Assembly (NCBI GenBank): GCA_027924585.1
Contig: BSBM01000092.1
Location: 9,609,001 to 9,673,000 of the forward strand
DNA: 64,000 nucleotides
Reading direction: 5' to 3'
Source of the DNA: Larix kaempferi
Lineage: Eukaryota > Streptophyta > Pinopsida > Pinales > Pinaceae
In this document: positions 36,120 to 47,610 of the stretch, piece by piece
Position numbering within the stretch: the first letter of the stretch is position 1
How the letters are laid out: every line of letters begins with the position of its first letter
Notes under the pieces: model-generated
What the model saw: only the letters and a program-made list of their open reading frames with translations
Databases searched by the model: none
What the model was told of the DNA's origin: nothing
Made by a program: the position numbers and the translations under genes

Positions 36120-36773
36120 TGTTAGGATATTTTAATACTCTGTCCTTGTCCTACCTAGCATTATTTCATTTTCCTAGTAGTTGATGATTCCATTTTCCCC
36201 TCGTCGTGTGCAATGTCATCCAGGATCTATCTACCACCTTTTGAGCCATGCATGCATCATTTTAGGACCACTTCAGTTAGTTACCTATTTTATAGGAACC
36301 TATTGAGTGTTCCATTCCATTCCACCTGAGTTAGTTGACTCTTGTGGGTGGTTAGAGCTCTGGATGCCACTGATTGTGGCCTCATGCGCCAATTTCTGAT
36401 TGACATGCATGAAAAACTCACTATTGCACCCTCCTTAGTCAATTAACTGATTGTGACTTTAGTTAGTTGAGTTTAGGTTCATTTCAATTGAGTTTGAGTC
36501 TTTCGGAGCACTCTAGTGGTGACAATTCCTATGTTAGACCAACTGAGGTTCGAATTCTCCTGTGTGATTCGAATTCTCTCCATTGTATAATCATTGTTCA
36601 TTATACTGTTTATTGGATTATATGACATTATTCTACTCCTATCTGAGTTCTGCTGCATAATTATTCTTCTGCTCTTTTTTCCTTTAGTTTTCACTCTTAT
36701 TCAACTTTTCTGCTCATTCTTTCTGTGTGAGGTATCCTCACCTCTTAGATTTGTTGTGACTTAGAATTTCACA
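36120..36773 (+). repeat. 3' LTR of outer copia element
   Basis: 654 bp, TGTTAGGATATTTTAA to GAATTTCACA, pairs with 23856-24511. CCTAT follows as target duplication. Confidence 0.95.
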
Positions 36774-36778
36774 CCTAT

Positions 36779-39700
36779 TTAATTTAAATTCTCGGATTTT
36801 TTTGGTACAAATTGTAGGCCTATTTATCACTTTTCCTAAGCATATGAAAAGACCAACCCTGAGAGGAATCCCCATTGGGAGTGGAGAGCACTCTCCTTTG
36901 TTTTTATAGAGGTGGTACTCCTCTCTCTATTTAAGTTCAAATGATTATTATTCAAGGAAACATCAATGGGTGATGATGTGCCTAAAGAAAAAAGATGAAA
37001 TGAACTTCAAGTGAACTACTCCAAAAAGTAAGACTTGAGACTACAATATTTAAATTGTATTTATAAGATAATATAGAATGAAATCCATAAACATGATTTC
37101 ATGTGAAAGGAGCATTCAAGAAAAATATTTTTTCATTTACATTCATGATACTCTCAAAATTTAAGTCACTTCGGTCTAGGCTAAGTGGTTGTGGGATGGA
37201 GTGCTATCCTCCCCACCCAAGTTTTATTCCCTTAAGTGACACGTTGAGCTCATAATGAGAACATTGTTGTAACACCTTCGAGCCTTGTTGTTGATTTCCT
37301 TGTTCACTAAAGAATCTAAGGTTTACCATGGGTGCCATCCTCGAACTGAGGGAAGTGCCTAGAGGTTTTCTCGGATAATTACTTAGAAAAAAATGCTCTC
37401 AAAAGTTAAATACCAAAGTTGAATAAGTTTTCCAAAAAAATTATTTGACAATTTACGTATACAAATATTAAATATTAAAAAACAAAATATGTTATACCTA
37501 AAAAAGCTATTCCCCGCGATTCTTCTTAGATTATGAAAAAAACTTGAAATATTTAATAGAGAAAAGAGATCACATTGAATAATAGGTTTGGGTTGAAAAC
37601 TCTAAAAAATTGTAACTTTATAAATTCAAAAGAGATGAAGAGAACATATTATGCTCAAAATATCTACTCAAGAATTTTGAACCTGAGAGCATAAAAACAA
37701 TAACATTCTCTAAGTTTCAAGTGACAAGTTCTCAATAATTTCAATTTATAAAATTCTAAAATTTGGATTCCTTTTTCCTTTGTAGGAAACTAAAGATTGC
37801 TTGCATGATGAAATGATGCACAAGTGCCCTGGAAGACGAAGAAAAGGGAACCTCATCAAAGCTTCATTCACATTACTAGTAGAAATTAGTAAAAATGACT
37901 AACATACCATTGAATTTCATAAGGAAAAGGGAAATATTTCTAAAGGCTTTACTCAAATAAAAGTGGATGTAAGGTAATTAGAGTCAAAACCATTTTTTTT
38001 TGTCTCTAAAGACTCATTAAATAAATCTCCAATCTTCCTTTTGAACACTGCTTTGTAGTTAGGGTTTCTTTGGAAGTGTTTTTGCGAAGTACATAAGCGC
38101 CCTTCATATAGTTTTATGATACTTATCCATTTCATGAGATAATAAGTTTTTTATCATTTAATGCTTTCATAAATTCATACCTAGTCAAAATTATCTTCGA
38201 ATATCATGCCCTCAGGTGGGGCCCACTTTACCTTGTATAAACATTGTATATAATGAGCTTTTACCAAAATAACTCAATGATACAAGCCACCAAAATTCAC
38301 GAATGTGTTTTAATTATTTGGACACTAGTTTGAACACATTAGCCTTCGAGACCACTCGTGATGTTCTCTTGTTCATTAACCTTCCAGTGAGCTATTGTTT
38401 TGTTAATTTAGACACTCTAGCTCAAATTATGACCTCGAGAAGACACAAATCTCATTCATACCTATATTTTGCAACTACACAGAGCTGACTATTCTATCAA
38501 TTCTTGGGTCCATCATTGAATGCTTCAACCTTGCATTCAATCATTCCAGAGATAGTATTTGCATCTTTATCTTTCCAATGAGCCTTCATTTGCTCAAGTC
38601 TAACACCCATGGAAAAATTTATAGCATCCATAAGTAAGAGACTCATTAAATGTTAGATTTGTCTCCTTTGATTTCAAACCTTGGATCTCACTAGTAGATT
38701 ATTCATCCCACATGCAATGGATGAGGGAAGATTTGAATTATTTATAAGTCAAAACATGTATCTATTGTAGGTGTGCGTTGGCACTAGGGTCTCCATGGAT
38801 CTCATTCATCATCGATACCAAGTGTATATTTTGGTTTCCATTTCACTAGACCATATGCTAAGGCATAGCCTGATGGCGTGCCACCTCAAATGAATGGTAC
38901 GTGTAGCACTTGACCATTGGTAAAATTATTTCATTGTACTATATACTAAGTTGTAGTTCAACAATATGCTCCTTGAAATGAATGTTTCATGTGGCACTCT
39001 ACCATGGGTCGGTCTATCTAGTTGGCATGTCATCATGGTCCACCTAGTCACCATATAAGCCAATTGTAGTACTCTGCTCATGTATTAGGCCTCTATTGTG
39101 CCCCTTGGCATTTACCCATCCATTTGTCATCCATATTGGTCATGTTGACCAAGTCTTATGTATATAATCTATGCATTTTATGTTATGTGTATTTTTATAT
39201 TTCATAGTTACTTTGAAAGTGTTTACACCATGATTGGGGGTGTTTCATGACATGTGGGGTGCATGGTGTATGGTTGACCCTTGGTGATCCATGATGGAAT
39301 TGCACATTATAGGTGGATTTCCCTTGGTTTCTAGACCTTGTATGGATGGTTGCATGGCATTTTTCCTTGGAGCATTGGAGACCTATGGAGATTGGTGACT
39401 TCTTCATGTAGTTGGCACATGAAGGGACAATGATTTTTTGGTGGAGGACACCTTGCATTGGAGGATGATTGTTGGGCATTTTGAAGGAGGGAGTTGAGCC
39501 TTATACAACATGGGTTTTCTTTGTTTCTTTCATGGAGGATTACACTTCACTTGAATATTCTTGGGTTGAGGGAGTGGACATGTAGGTGTGGTGGTCCTTG
39601 AGGAGGCACATGACCTTGGAGATGCATTGTAACTTTGGAGCCTTGGAGAAGGAGACTTGTTGGACCTAGAGCACTAGTGCTCATGCCTTGAAGCCTTGCA

Positions 39701-40296
39701 TGTTGATTGTCATCACCTTGCATCTTAGCATGTGTCATTTGGAGTAGAGCAATTCACATGTGTCGATCTACTTGTGCATTGTAGGTTACTTTTAGTGGAC
39801 AAGGTCCATTTTCATTGTAGAGCTCCCTTGCCTCTCTTATAAATAAAAGAAGGAGAGAGTTATTGTCATCATCAATCATGCACTTATGCTTAGAGTCTTC
39901 TTTACACTTGGGTTAGAGATGTAAGAGGACTGTTAGTCTCTATCTCTCTCTCTTCCACTCGCTTGTTCAATATTCTGTGTACTTTGTCTCTCTTTTCCTT
40001 AAGGCACTAGGGTTTCTTAGAGAAATATTGAAGTCTAGGGATAGGGTTTGATCCTTGACAAGTCATTGGAGTTAGAGTTTGGTAATAAACCCTACATTGT
40101 ACTTGTTGAGGAGGAAGAGGAGAGGAGACATGTTGCATGAGACCAAGAAGGACTTGTTAGTGGTGATTATAGTTTGTTGGGTTATTTTTCATTGAGCCAT
40201 GATTTCTCTTGATGTTCCATAGATATGGTTTTTGATATCTTGGAGGGTTGCACCAACTTGTGATAAGCTAAGAGTATGTACTTATTCTTCATATCT
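36779..40296. other. Anonymous sequence, no gene recognised
   Basis: About 3.5 kb with no recognisable gene. Frames up to 94 codons (39195-39479, minus) are histidine- and proline-rich and lack motifs. The part from 38700 to 39800 is rich in short cat/tgg words typical of diverged repeats. A tRNA-like box pair lies at 37175-37230. Confidence 0.5.
37175..37230 (+). other. tRNA-like promoter boxes (possible SINE head)
   Basis: tctaggctaagtgg resembles a polymerase III A box and agttttattcc, about 45 bp later, a B box with substitutions (GGTTCGANTCC). The intervening ggatggagtgctatcctcc forms a plausible stem. No A-tail or flanking duplication was found. It may be a diverged tRNA-derived SINE. 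Confidence 0.3.
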
Positions 40297-40350
<54 letters not shown>

Positions 40351-40372
40351 TGTATGTTTGTATATATGTATG
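40297..40372. repeat. (TA)n-(TATG)n microsatellite
   Basis: About 13 TA units followed by ten TATG units and a short imperfect tail. The frame 40232-40465 across it is a by-product of the repeat. Confidence 0.95.
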
Positions 40373-40717
40373 AAGTTTTCATCTATCCTGAATTGTCTTA
40401 TTGCAAATTTGATTTTCAACAAGTATTTTCATAGTTTGATCATTTCCAACACTTATATGTCATAGTAATTTAACATAAGTTTAGGTTGAAATTGTTAAGG
40501 AAATTAACATTTATATTGAGGATAATAGAACATATTTCTTGTTGTAAATTTAGATTAATTTTAGTGATTCTTGGATCTATTTTAAAGATGGAAAGATTTC
40601 CCTAAGGGCTGAAACTTGTTGGAAAATATTTGATATGTTCTCTCTTGGATTTCCTAGTGTATTGGGGTTGGCATGAAGTTAAGCGTTTTCCATTATTTGT
40701 TGTTGTAATTTATATCT

Positions 40718-40825
40718 GTAACATCCCTCCTTTTTGACCTAATGATTTGTATAAATGTAAATAATTATTGTAATCATTTCTGGTGAGGAGCTCAAGTCCA
40801 AGGCCCCACCAGTAAACATTGTATG
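40718..40825 (+). repeat. LTR end fragment related to the solo LTR at 50852
   Basis: It begins tgtaacatccctcc and shares ctggtgaggagctcaag and ccaaggccccacca with the reverse complement of 52370-52480. This is the terminal ~105 bp of one LTR family in the opposite orientation. The other end was not found before 43378 or after 59891. Confidence 0.6.
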
Positions 40826-43378
40826 TAATGGTGCTTATTTTCCTAAAGATTGTAAACATAGGTGGTAGACCTAGGTCACTCGAAGTGGTGACGCAACTAC
40901 ACGAAGGACAAATGAAATGCACTAGTTGGACGGATGTCGAAGTTGGTTTATGTCACCTTGGTACCATAGGTACTTGGGGTAAAGAGAACTAGTAATGACC
41001 ACTCATTAAAACACAAATCGTAAGAACACCACCTAAGCAAAGAAAAAACTTAAAACAAACGACTAGATGGATATTATATATATTTATTTGTGAAAGAAAA
41101 ATAAATAATTATGATACACTATTTAATGGATGATATACAAATTCATATATAGATAAGGATATTATATATATATGAGAAAGGGTTACACAAAATAAAAACC
41201 TAAATGGACTTATTTATATATGTTATGGAACAAAAGGGATTTCATTAAGTCATTAGATGGATAGAAATATTTAGGTGTAAAGAAAATAAAACAATAAATT
41301 TTGGCATATCTAATTATAAAAGATTTAGTAAACAAAGATTATAAAGGTATGTAGATATATATTATATATGTAAGATAATTTGGGTATAATTTAGAGCTAA
41401 ATAGCAAAGCTATTTCAGCTTTGATAGAGCTTTGGTGTTTTCTTTTATATATATATATATATATATACTAAAGGTTAGATCTTTAGGTATCGGTTAGAAA
41501 GGGTTCCATAGGGTTTTGTCATCCTAGGCAAACTGAATCAAAACGCTCAAAAGAATTTATTGATCGAAGTCCTAGTTGGAAGGAGAAGTTCTCTTCAGTT
41601 GTTATTCATTGTGCCATTTGTCTTTTTAAGGAAGTAACTCCCTAAGGGGAAGAAGAAGAAAAACTTATGTAGAGAAACATCGATTCTCAGAATTAGAGGT
41701 GGTCTATATTAAGAGGAACCACCTCGATCGTTTAGTAAAGGAGCATAACGAAGTTATGGCCATCACCGCATACATTGAAGGTGGAAGGGAACACTTAACG
41801 TTCCATAAGATGCCAACTGTTGCGGGTTTTGAATTTTGCTGCCATTTGGCAAGACAGGAACATCTATTAACCAGATGGCATATACGGCTCTCTTTCAAAC
41901 GAAGCATCCGAGGTAATCTATGTAGTGGTGAACAGACTCCTCGAGGTGGTGGCCCGATCTGGAGTATGTTTAAAACATGAAGCTGCGACCATGCGAGGGA
42001 GCTCTCTCTTTCAGGCGTTTGTTGAAAAGAAGGTTTAATAGATCATAGAGAGAGGTTGATGGGTGTGAAAAGGGAAGTCCATAGAGTGCGGGGAAGGACA
42101 CGCCATAGTGAAAGAGGGGGTACAGAAGTCTGTGTTAATTTCTGGGAAAAGAGGGAAGGGACGGCCCTGAGGGAGCCCGATCCCACTAAATTGTTAGAAT
42201 TACTGGATAGGTCGAGGATCGAGATCCTGCACCTGCTGTTGGTTGTTTGTTATGTATATTTTTTTTTTGAGTCATATTCTTAGAGTGATCTCTGCATGGA
42301 AGGAGAATATGTGTTGTGTTGGAGCGAGATCCGAGGAGGAGAATCCGCCTGGCGTGTTAGAGCTCTCGACTTGTATCTCTACGAAGGGGGCTAACGAGGT
42401 TAACTTTTCGGCTGGAAATAAGAGGAGGATCTCTGCAAATGATGATGAAGAAGCTCTCTGGAAAGAACCCCGCGTTATCTAGATGCTTCATTATTTCCGG
42501 TCAGGTTTTATGTTTTTATCTTTTCCATAGATTCGTAGTCCTTGTTAGCATATCGCTTGGTTGGTAGCGTTTCTTTTATTCTTTACAGTACATATATATT
42601 TGTCATCCTAACTTGACTCTGTTGAGTCAATAGAACTCCAAAATTGTTGATCGTTTTACACATAACTGCATACATTAATCGACTATTAAAATCCCTTGCT
42701 GTGCTTGCTACATCGTGATTATGACGACCATGAGCTCGGGGATCCCTCCATCTATGGCTGCGTTGTTTTTTATGGTATTTTTAAGATCCCAACTTTTCTT
42801 TTGATTGTTGAAACCTTTATATTATATCTGCGTGGTATTCCATTTGATATCTGCGCTAGAATTCTGAAATTTAATTTTGGTATATATACAAGTTGTTTAC
42901 TTATTCTATCTACGCACAAGGTGTGAGAAGTTTGCAAGCCCGATTCTTTTACCTGTGTTATAGATCCCTCTTAATATCACATCTTCGTTTTAGAGTGTCT
43001 CGGTGTTTTAGAGTGTCTCGGTGTAGATCTCGGCAAATCCCTGTTTGAAATTTTAACATAGTAATTTCTGTCTTGGTTTATCTCAGTATAGATCCTGAGT
43101 AAAGAGATCGATGTTTTTCTTGTTTGTAGTATTTGCAGTGGTGGCGTAACCCTGAATTTTCAAATTACTGTCTGCATATATTATTAAGCTGACATCTGTA
43201 TTCATATATATTATATGCCCGAACTCGGTTGTTGGAAGTTATCGAACTGTATTAGTTTTATTTTTAGTTATGTCGACCTAAACTAGAAATCGGTGAGTAT
43301 TTGAACTCTACCTCTTGTTTCTTATAGATCGCAGATCCTAATTTGGAACCTTGTGAGTGTTGGTAATACCAACCCTGT
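40826..43378. other. Left flank of the 16.5-kb gypsy element
   Basis: No gene is certain. 41100-41470 is AT-rich with a (TA)n run at 41447-41467. From about 41690 to 42490 the composition is richer in GC and several plus-strand frames look codon-like (42056-42283; 42243-42482 ending NKRRISANDDEEALWKEPRVI), but I recognise no family and cannot define an exon chain. CTCGG-containing duplications lie near 42985-43030. The CCTGT duplication of the inserted element is at 43374-43378. Confidence 0.4.
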
Positions 43379-44224
43379 TGTTAACACCCATATAGTTTTC
43401 TACAATATGCACTTCAGTGGAAGGGATGGAGGGTCAAAATGTACCTGGTAGAGAACCCGAGATATCCTCCATGCTCCAGAGCTAAGTGCTAATGGGAAAC
43501 ACTAAGGGGTCTAAGAAGAACCAAATGTGCAAAAGATGGGAAAATATTGAAGTGTGGGTATTAATAGGCGAGAATCACACTTTATAACCTATAGTCCGTC
43601 AGTCCAGTAATGAAGGACTAAATATCACACCGATCTACGGTGTATATTAGGTGCGGGGATAACATCCACAACCCTATATGGAATACTGCACAGCCAAGTT
43701 GCGAGGAGGATAGGAAAAGGGCGGATGCGATGAGCCTTTCCTGCCAGCCAAGTCTCAGCAACAGATGATGTCGCAAGAAGAATTGATAGAAGGCCATATA
43801 TAAGATCAGGCGCATGCAATGGTATGAGCAGGTGGAAAGATCTACGGCTCGGACGGCGAAAGGGGGTACATCAACGGCTCTCGTAGCTGATCGCATGAAG
43901 AAGTAGCACGTTGGATAGCGAAATAGCGGATGCGATGAACCTTTCTCGCCTGCCAGATGTCAGCCTCAGAGCCCGTCGCATAGAGGAAGCAATCGTAGTA
44001 GGGACCACTTGGGTACATGTGAGGGCGCCTTATGGAGAAATGTGGACAAGATGAACGACGTAGATGGAAAGTTAAAATCAGATCCGACGGTAAAGAAGAG
44101 TTGGCTGTCAAATCAAGGGATAAAGAAGCAGTCGATCTGACGGTAGGGAATAGGCATGTGAGAAAACCGATGGCAGAGATTAAAGGACGGCATGTAAAGA
44201 AGGGTGGGAGTTATGTTAGCACGG

Positions 44225-44237
44225 TTATATATATAAG
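44225..44237 (+). promoter_or_regulatory. Upstream TATA-like box in U3
   Basis: TTATATATATAAG lies about 180 bp before the ATG of the long LTR frame. The same box is kept at 56569-56580 in the other LTR. The placement suits a separate promoter for the LTR frame, which is an inference. Confidence 0.5.
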
Positions 44238-44413
44238 AAACAACCGCGAGGGTTGACATTTGTTCTCAAAGATTGTCGAAGTCAGGTGGTCCCTCGAGGT
44301 GTGGCAGACGGCGAAGGTGACAGAACCTCCAGTAGCCTGCTCAGAGCTTCTAAACCGACAGGTAGGGCCTTGTAACTGTCCTTTCTCTTAAAGGTTGAAT
44401 CTTTAGTCATAAG

Positions 44414-45654
44414 ATGGGAGATGAACAAGCTTCTACGAGCTATAAAGCTAGGGTGGCCTTGGAAGATAGGGACGCGGATGTGTTTGACCCATGTATTCAG
44501 TTCTCTGTCCCTGAAACTAAAAAAAAGTTAGATGCTCTGCATAAACAAGGTCTGGACATACGGGGTCTTTAGGTCGTCTTTTATTTTCTTTTGCCTAGAC
44601 CAAGTACCCTCTTACCCCGAGTTTGTAACATGTTGCTCTGTGAATTACTCCGAATCCACAAGGATAATCATGGATGCCCCCAGGTCTAAAGTTGTCTGTT
44701 TTTTATATGCGTCGGTTGTAAAGAATTCATTTTTTGTCCCTGAGTCGCAGTACCAGGAGTTGAAAATCTTTTTCAGAAGAATCTGTGGTTGCCCTGTTCC
44801 GTTAAATCACCCCAGAAAGCCGTCGAAATTTCCTAGCCACTTGTCTGAAACCTCACTCCGAAGTTGTAGAAAAGTTGTACCCCTTGGACGTCAACCTTTT
44901 TTATGACGATTCCCTGTTGGTCTTCTCACTGCTGGCTCAATTCTTAGGTTTAGATACTGACCAATGGGTAACAGAGGTCCAGCTCAGTCTACTTTTCAGG
45001 ATTAGTATATGTTTAGCAAGGTCTGACACTAGACTCATCCCACCTCTTAGGTTTAATGAATTTTTAGCAGAAAGAATGCATGTACAGTTAGGAAAATTCC
45101 CGAATACTAGATTTTTCAGATACCAGACACAGCTTATCAAGATGATTCTTTACAGTAACGCGGACAGCCCCCATTTTCGCCCTTTACTTGAGACAAAAGC
45201 TTTGTTGGACAATGTGTTTGATTCTTTCAACTGTGTTTTACCCCCTGTGTATAAAATCATTTTTGGGGAGGGACTTCTGAGAGTACTGCCCGAGATGAAT
45301 TCAATGATGCAATTAAAGGATGAAGTGGTCGTCGGAGACTGGTTCCTTTTGAAAGATGCTACAGTCATTAGGCTGTATGGTTTTGTGAAGGAACCCTATG
45401 TTTTACCTTCCTTTTGGACATTAAGAATCTTTGCCCTAAAATTTATCAGGCAAAAACTGAGCTTGGAAGAAGCACTGTTCCTGCAATTTAAAAAGGGCAC
45501 TGATATAAAATACCCTTGGAAGGTAGGTCCTTTCATTGTGAAGAGCAAGGAGTCTTTACCGGAGATAGAGGAATTGATGAGACTTCTAGGGTTCAAAAAA
45601 GATGTAGCTGTTGAATACAACCCACCATCTATCAATGATTTCCGTGTGGGCTGA
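44414..45654 (+). pseudogene. Long U3 reading frame, 5' LTR copy (unknown function)
   Basis: Starts MGDEQASTSYKARVALEDRD. Compared with the 3' copy it has a 2-nt loss near 44562 and a 1-nt gain near 44760; after that it is open from 44875 to the stop at 45652-45654 (ending NPPSINDFRVG). Without those two changes the frame would be about 413 codons. Visible features: an aromatic-rich segment (FFIFFCLDQ), VNLFYDDSLLVFSLLAQFLG, LIPPLRFNEFLAERM, and a carboxy part with KYPWKVGPFIVKSKE. I do not recognise a domain, and no zinc-finger or protease motif is visible. It could be an accessory protein or a captured host gene. It lies wholly in U3, so in genomic RNA it would sit at the 3' end. Confidence 0.6.
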
Positions 45655-45901
45655 GCCACCTCGGCGCAGTCAAATGTCCTTTTTGTATGGCCTGAAAAGT
45701 ACGACCAAATATGTCCGATGTCATTTTAAGCCTCAGTCATCATGCCAAATCATTTGGAGGGTCCAGTCAGAAAATCATAGCGGAATGATTCGCATGGGGA
45801 CCCCATCATTATGAGTTGTTATAAACCTGATCTCCTAGGCTCGCAACTCACGCCTGAAAAAAGGTGGCGAGTTCCTCTATCTTGGTAGTCTGTATCAGAG
45901 C

Positions 45902-46198
45902 ATGGAGAGAGAACAAAGAGCCAAAGTAGTAATTATACCAGAACATGTGTTGTCCGAGATGGAGGAAGAGCACATTTATTTACCTCCCATAGTTCGCGGT
46001 CATGTGGAAGACGGTTCCATCTGCAAATCAGAAGATCCCCAGGAAGGACAGACAGATGGGGGGTTGCAGCAGCAGAGAAAGAGGGAAGAAACCTATGAAG
46101 AAGGAGAGCAAGAAATCGGCCAAGAAGTGGAAATTATCAAGGATCTAATACTCCCTACGGAAGGGATACCTTCTGCTCCTCTACCGAAAAGAAGTTAG
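45902..46198 (+). CDS. Short U3 reading frame, 5' LTR copy
   Basis: 98 codons starting MEREQRAKVVIIPEHV, acidic and glutamine/glutamate-rich in the second half, ending PLPKRS. The 3' LTR copy has the same length with a few replacements but has TTG instead of ATG, which weakens the case that this ATG is the true start. It could also be the 3' exon or frameshifted tail of the long frame. No known domain. Confidence 0.35.
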   Translation: MEREQRAKVVIIPEHVLSEMEEEHIYLPPIVRGHVEDGSICKSEDPQEGQTDGGLQQQRKREETYEEGEQEIGQEVEIIKDLILPTEGIPSAPLPKRS

Positions 46199-46808
46199 GC
46201 AGAAGATTCTTTCGACGTGAGTGATTTTCTTGATTGGTATGGTCAGGTGAAAACCCACAACTAATGTGGCGGCATTTTTATGTTATTTACATTTCAACAC
46301 CCGGCAAGTCTGTCTATTAGCTACATGTGTACATTCCTTATCCCCAATTTTGAAGGTTAAGGTGGCCCATAACCTATTTTTGAAGTGCGGTATGGCCTAG
46401 TGGTGTACGACATCGGCAGGATCGGTTGGGTCTGGTCTGTTATAGGTAATTTTCCTTTCTACGTCGAGTTATCACAAGTGATGAGACATGCCTGGTAAGC
46501 AGCAGTTCCAGCTTTAGATATTTTTGTTCGGTATGAAGAGTTCAAAAGATAATCCATGAAGTCATTCGACCAGAGTGGAAGCCATGAGCTGGGGCAGTTT
46601 CTTACTGTTTGTGTATTTCATTTAAAAGTAATTTGGCCATGTAATGAAATGGCGACGCAATTGTAAATGGCAGTTAAGCCTGCCTTGTAGATAGTTTGTT
46701 TTGTAATAGCCACAGCAAACAGTGTCTCAATTTGGCTGTTAGATAAGTGTCATATGGTTGTAACTGTTTTCTGTTCAGAAGGAGCTAAGTCTAGAGCTCG
46801 AAGACATC

Positions 46809-46914
46809 TATAAATACATTTGTAATCAAAGGCACAAAGGTTGAAAATCTTATTCGAAAGCTTTTGGTATTTTGAGGATTAGTCTATAAGACATTTTTGA
46901 GCTGTCTTAATAAA
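46809..46914 (+). promoter_or_regulatory. Main LTR promoter and polyadenylation signal, 5' LTR
   Basis: TATAAATA at 46809-46816 and AATAAA at 46909-46914 have the usual order and spacing for the start of genomic RNA and its 3' end. Both are kept in the other LTR (59110 and 59210). R would start near 46840. Confidence 0.7.
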
Positions 46915-47592
46915 GTTTGCAGAGCCAAAGCCTGCGTTTTGACAGGGTTTCCTGTGTAATTGGTCTGGTAGTCTATATCTTCTTTTTCCCCATGTGAAAT
47001 TGTGTTTCTCTCTTTGTTACTCCATTCTGTTTTATTCCTTTCATGCTTGGATCAGGGTAACGATTAAGTGGAATTCATAGAAGTTATGCTCCACTTAGCT
47101 TTTTCCAAGTATTTCACCAACATATTCTACTAAAGTTGATGTAGGATTCATCTTGGTATGCCTTACATTGATGGATTGTTTCTTTCCTCTTCTATTCCAC
47201 AAATTAATTATCTTTGACTACCAGCTACTTGCTACCTTGCCCTTGTAAATGCGTTTGCAGAATCTTTGTAAATTTTGTTTTCAAAGTTTGTTAAATGTGA
47301 CTCCATTGCCCAAACGAAATTCATATGTTTTCAACCAAATAGTGCTTGAATCATTTTTGTTCCAAACAGAAATCTGATCTTCTGCATAATTGTTGTAATT
47401 GAATACCTTGGCCATGAATGTTGGTGTTTCTTTTTCATTATTGACAATCTTGATTATTCCAGTCTTTTCATGATATTTTAGAGAGAGCCCTCTCTGTCTG
47501 TGTTGGGTCAGTAGCACAGGCCAAAGATTAGTTAGTAGTTACCCAGAATTACCCTCTTTCAGCCTTGGGGGTCAATTTCGGTGTTAACAAAT

Positions 47593-47610
47593 TGGCGTCG
47601 TTGTCGGGGA
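47593..47610 (+). promoter_or_regulatory. Primer-binding site (tRNA-Asp type)
   Basis: TGGCGTCGTTGTCGGGGA, three bases after the LTR end, is one or two bases from the TGGCGCCGTTGCCGGGGA site typical of Tat/Athila gypsy elements. Confidence 0.9.

Larger units (their letters stand above)
23856..36773 (+). mobile_element. Outer Ty1/copia element, host of nested insertions
   Basis: Both LTRs are present (656 and 654 bp) and CCTAT flanks them at 23851-23855 and 36774-36778, a perfect 5-bp target duplication. The primer site follows the 5' LTR and a polypurine tract precedes the 3' LTR. Of its genes only a split gag (24820-25095 and 31858-32088) and the last codons of pol (35847-35939) remain. A complete copia element on the other strand splits the gag, and another LTR element starting at 32099 has replaced most of pol. 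Confidence 0.95.
43379..47589 (+). repeat. 5' LTR (4.2 kb) of the gypsy element
   Basis: Aligns along its length with 55724-59891; in the first ~140 bases I count about nine differences. U3 can be placed from 43379 to about 46838, using the TATA box at 46809 and the AATAAA at 46909 to delimit R. U3 is thus about 3.4 kb and holds the two LTR frames; U5 is about 0.65 kb. Confidence 0.95.

Noticed and set aside
40232-40465. Reading frame with Tyr-Ile and Tyr-Val-Cys-Met repeats
   Set aside because: It is the translation of a TA/TATG microsatellite and has no other coding support.
41699-41980. 93-codon plus-strand frame as a host gene
   Set aside because: No recognisable domain, antisense frame equally open (41704-41907), no splice support.
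43618-44111. Minus-strand frames in the LTR start
   Set aside because: The matching frames in the other LTR differ in length and carry no motif. They read against the U3 frame direction and lie upstream of its TATA-like box.
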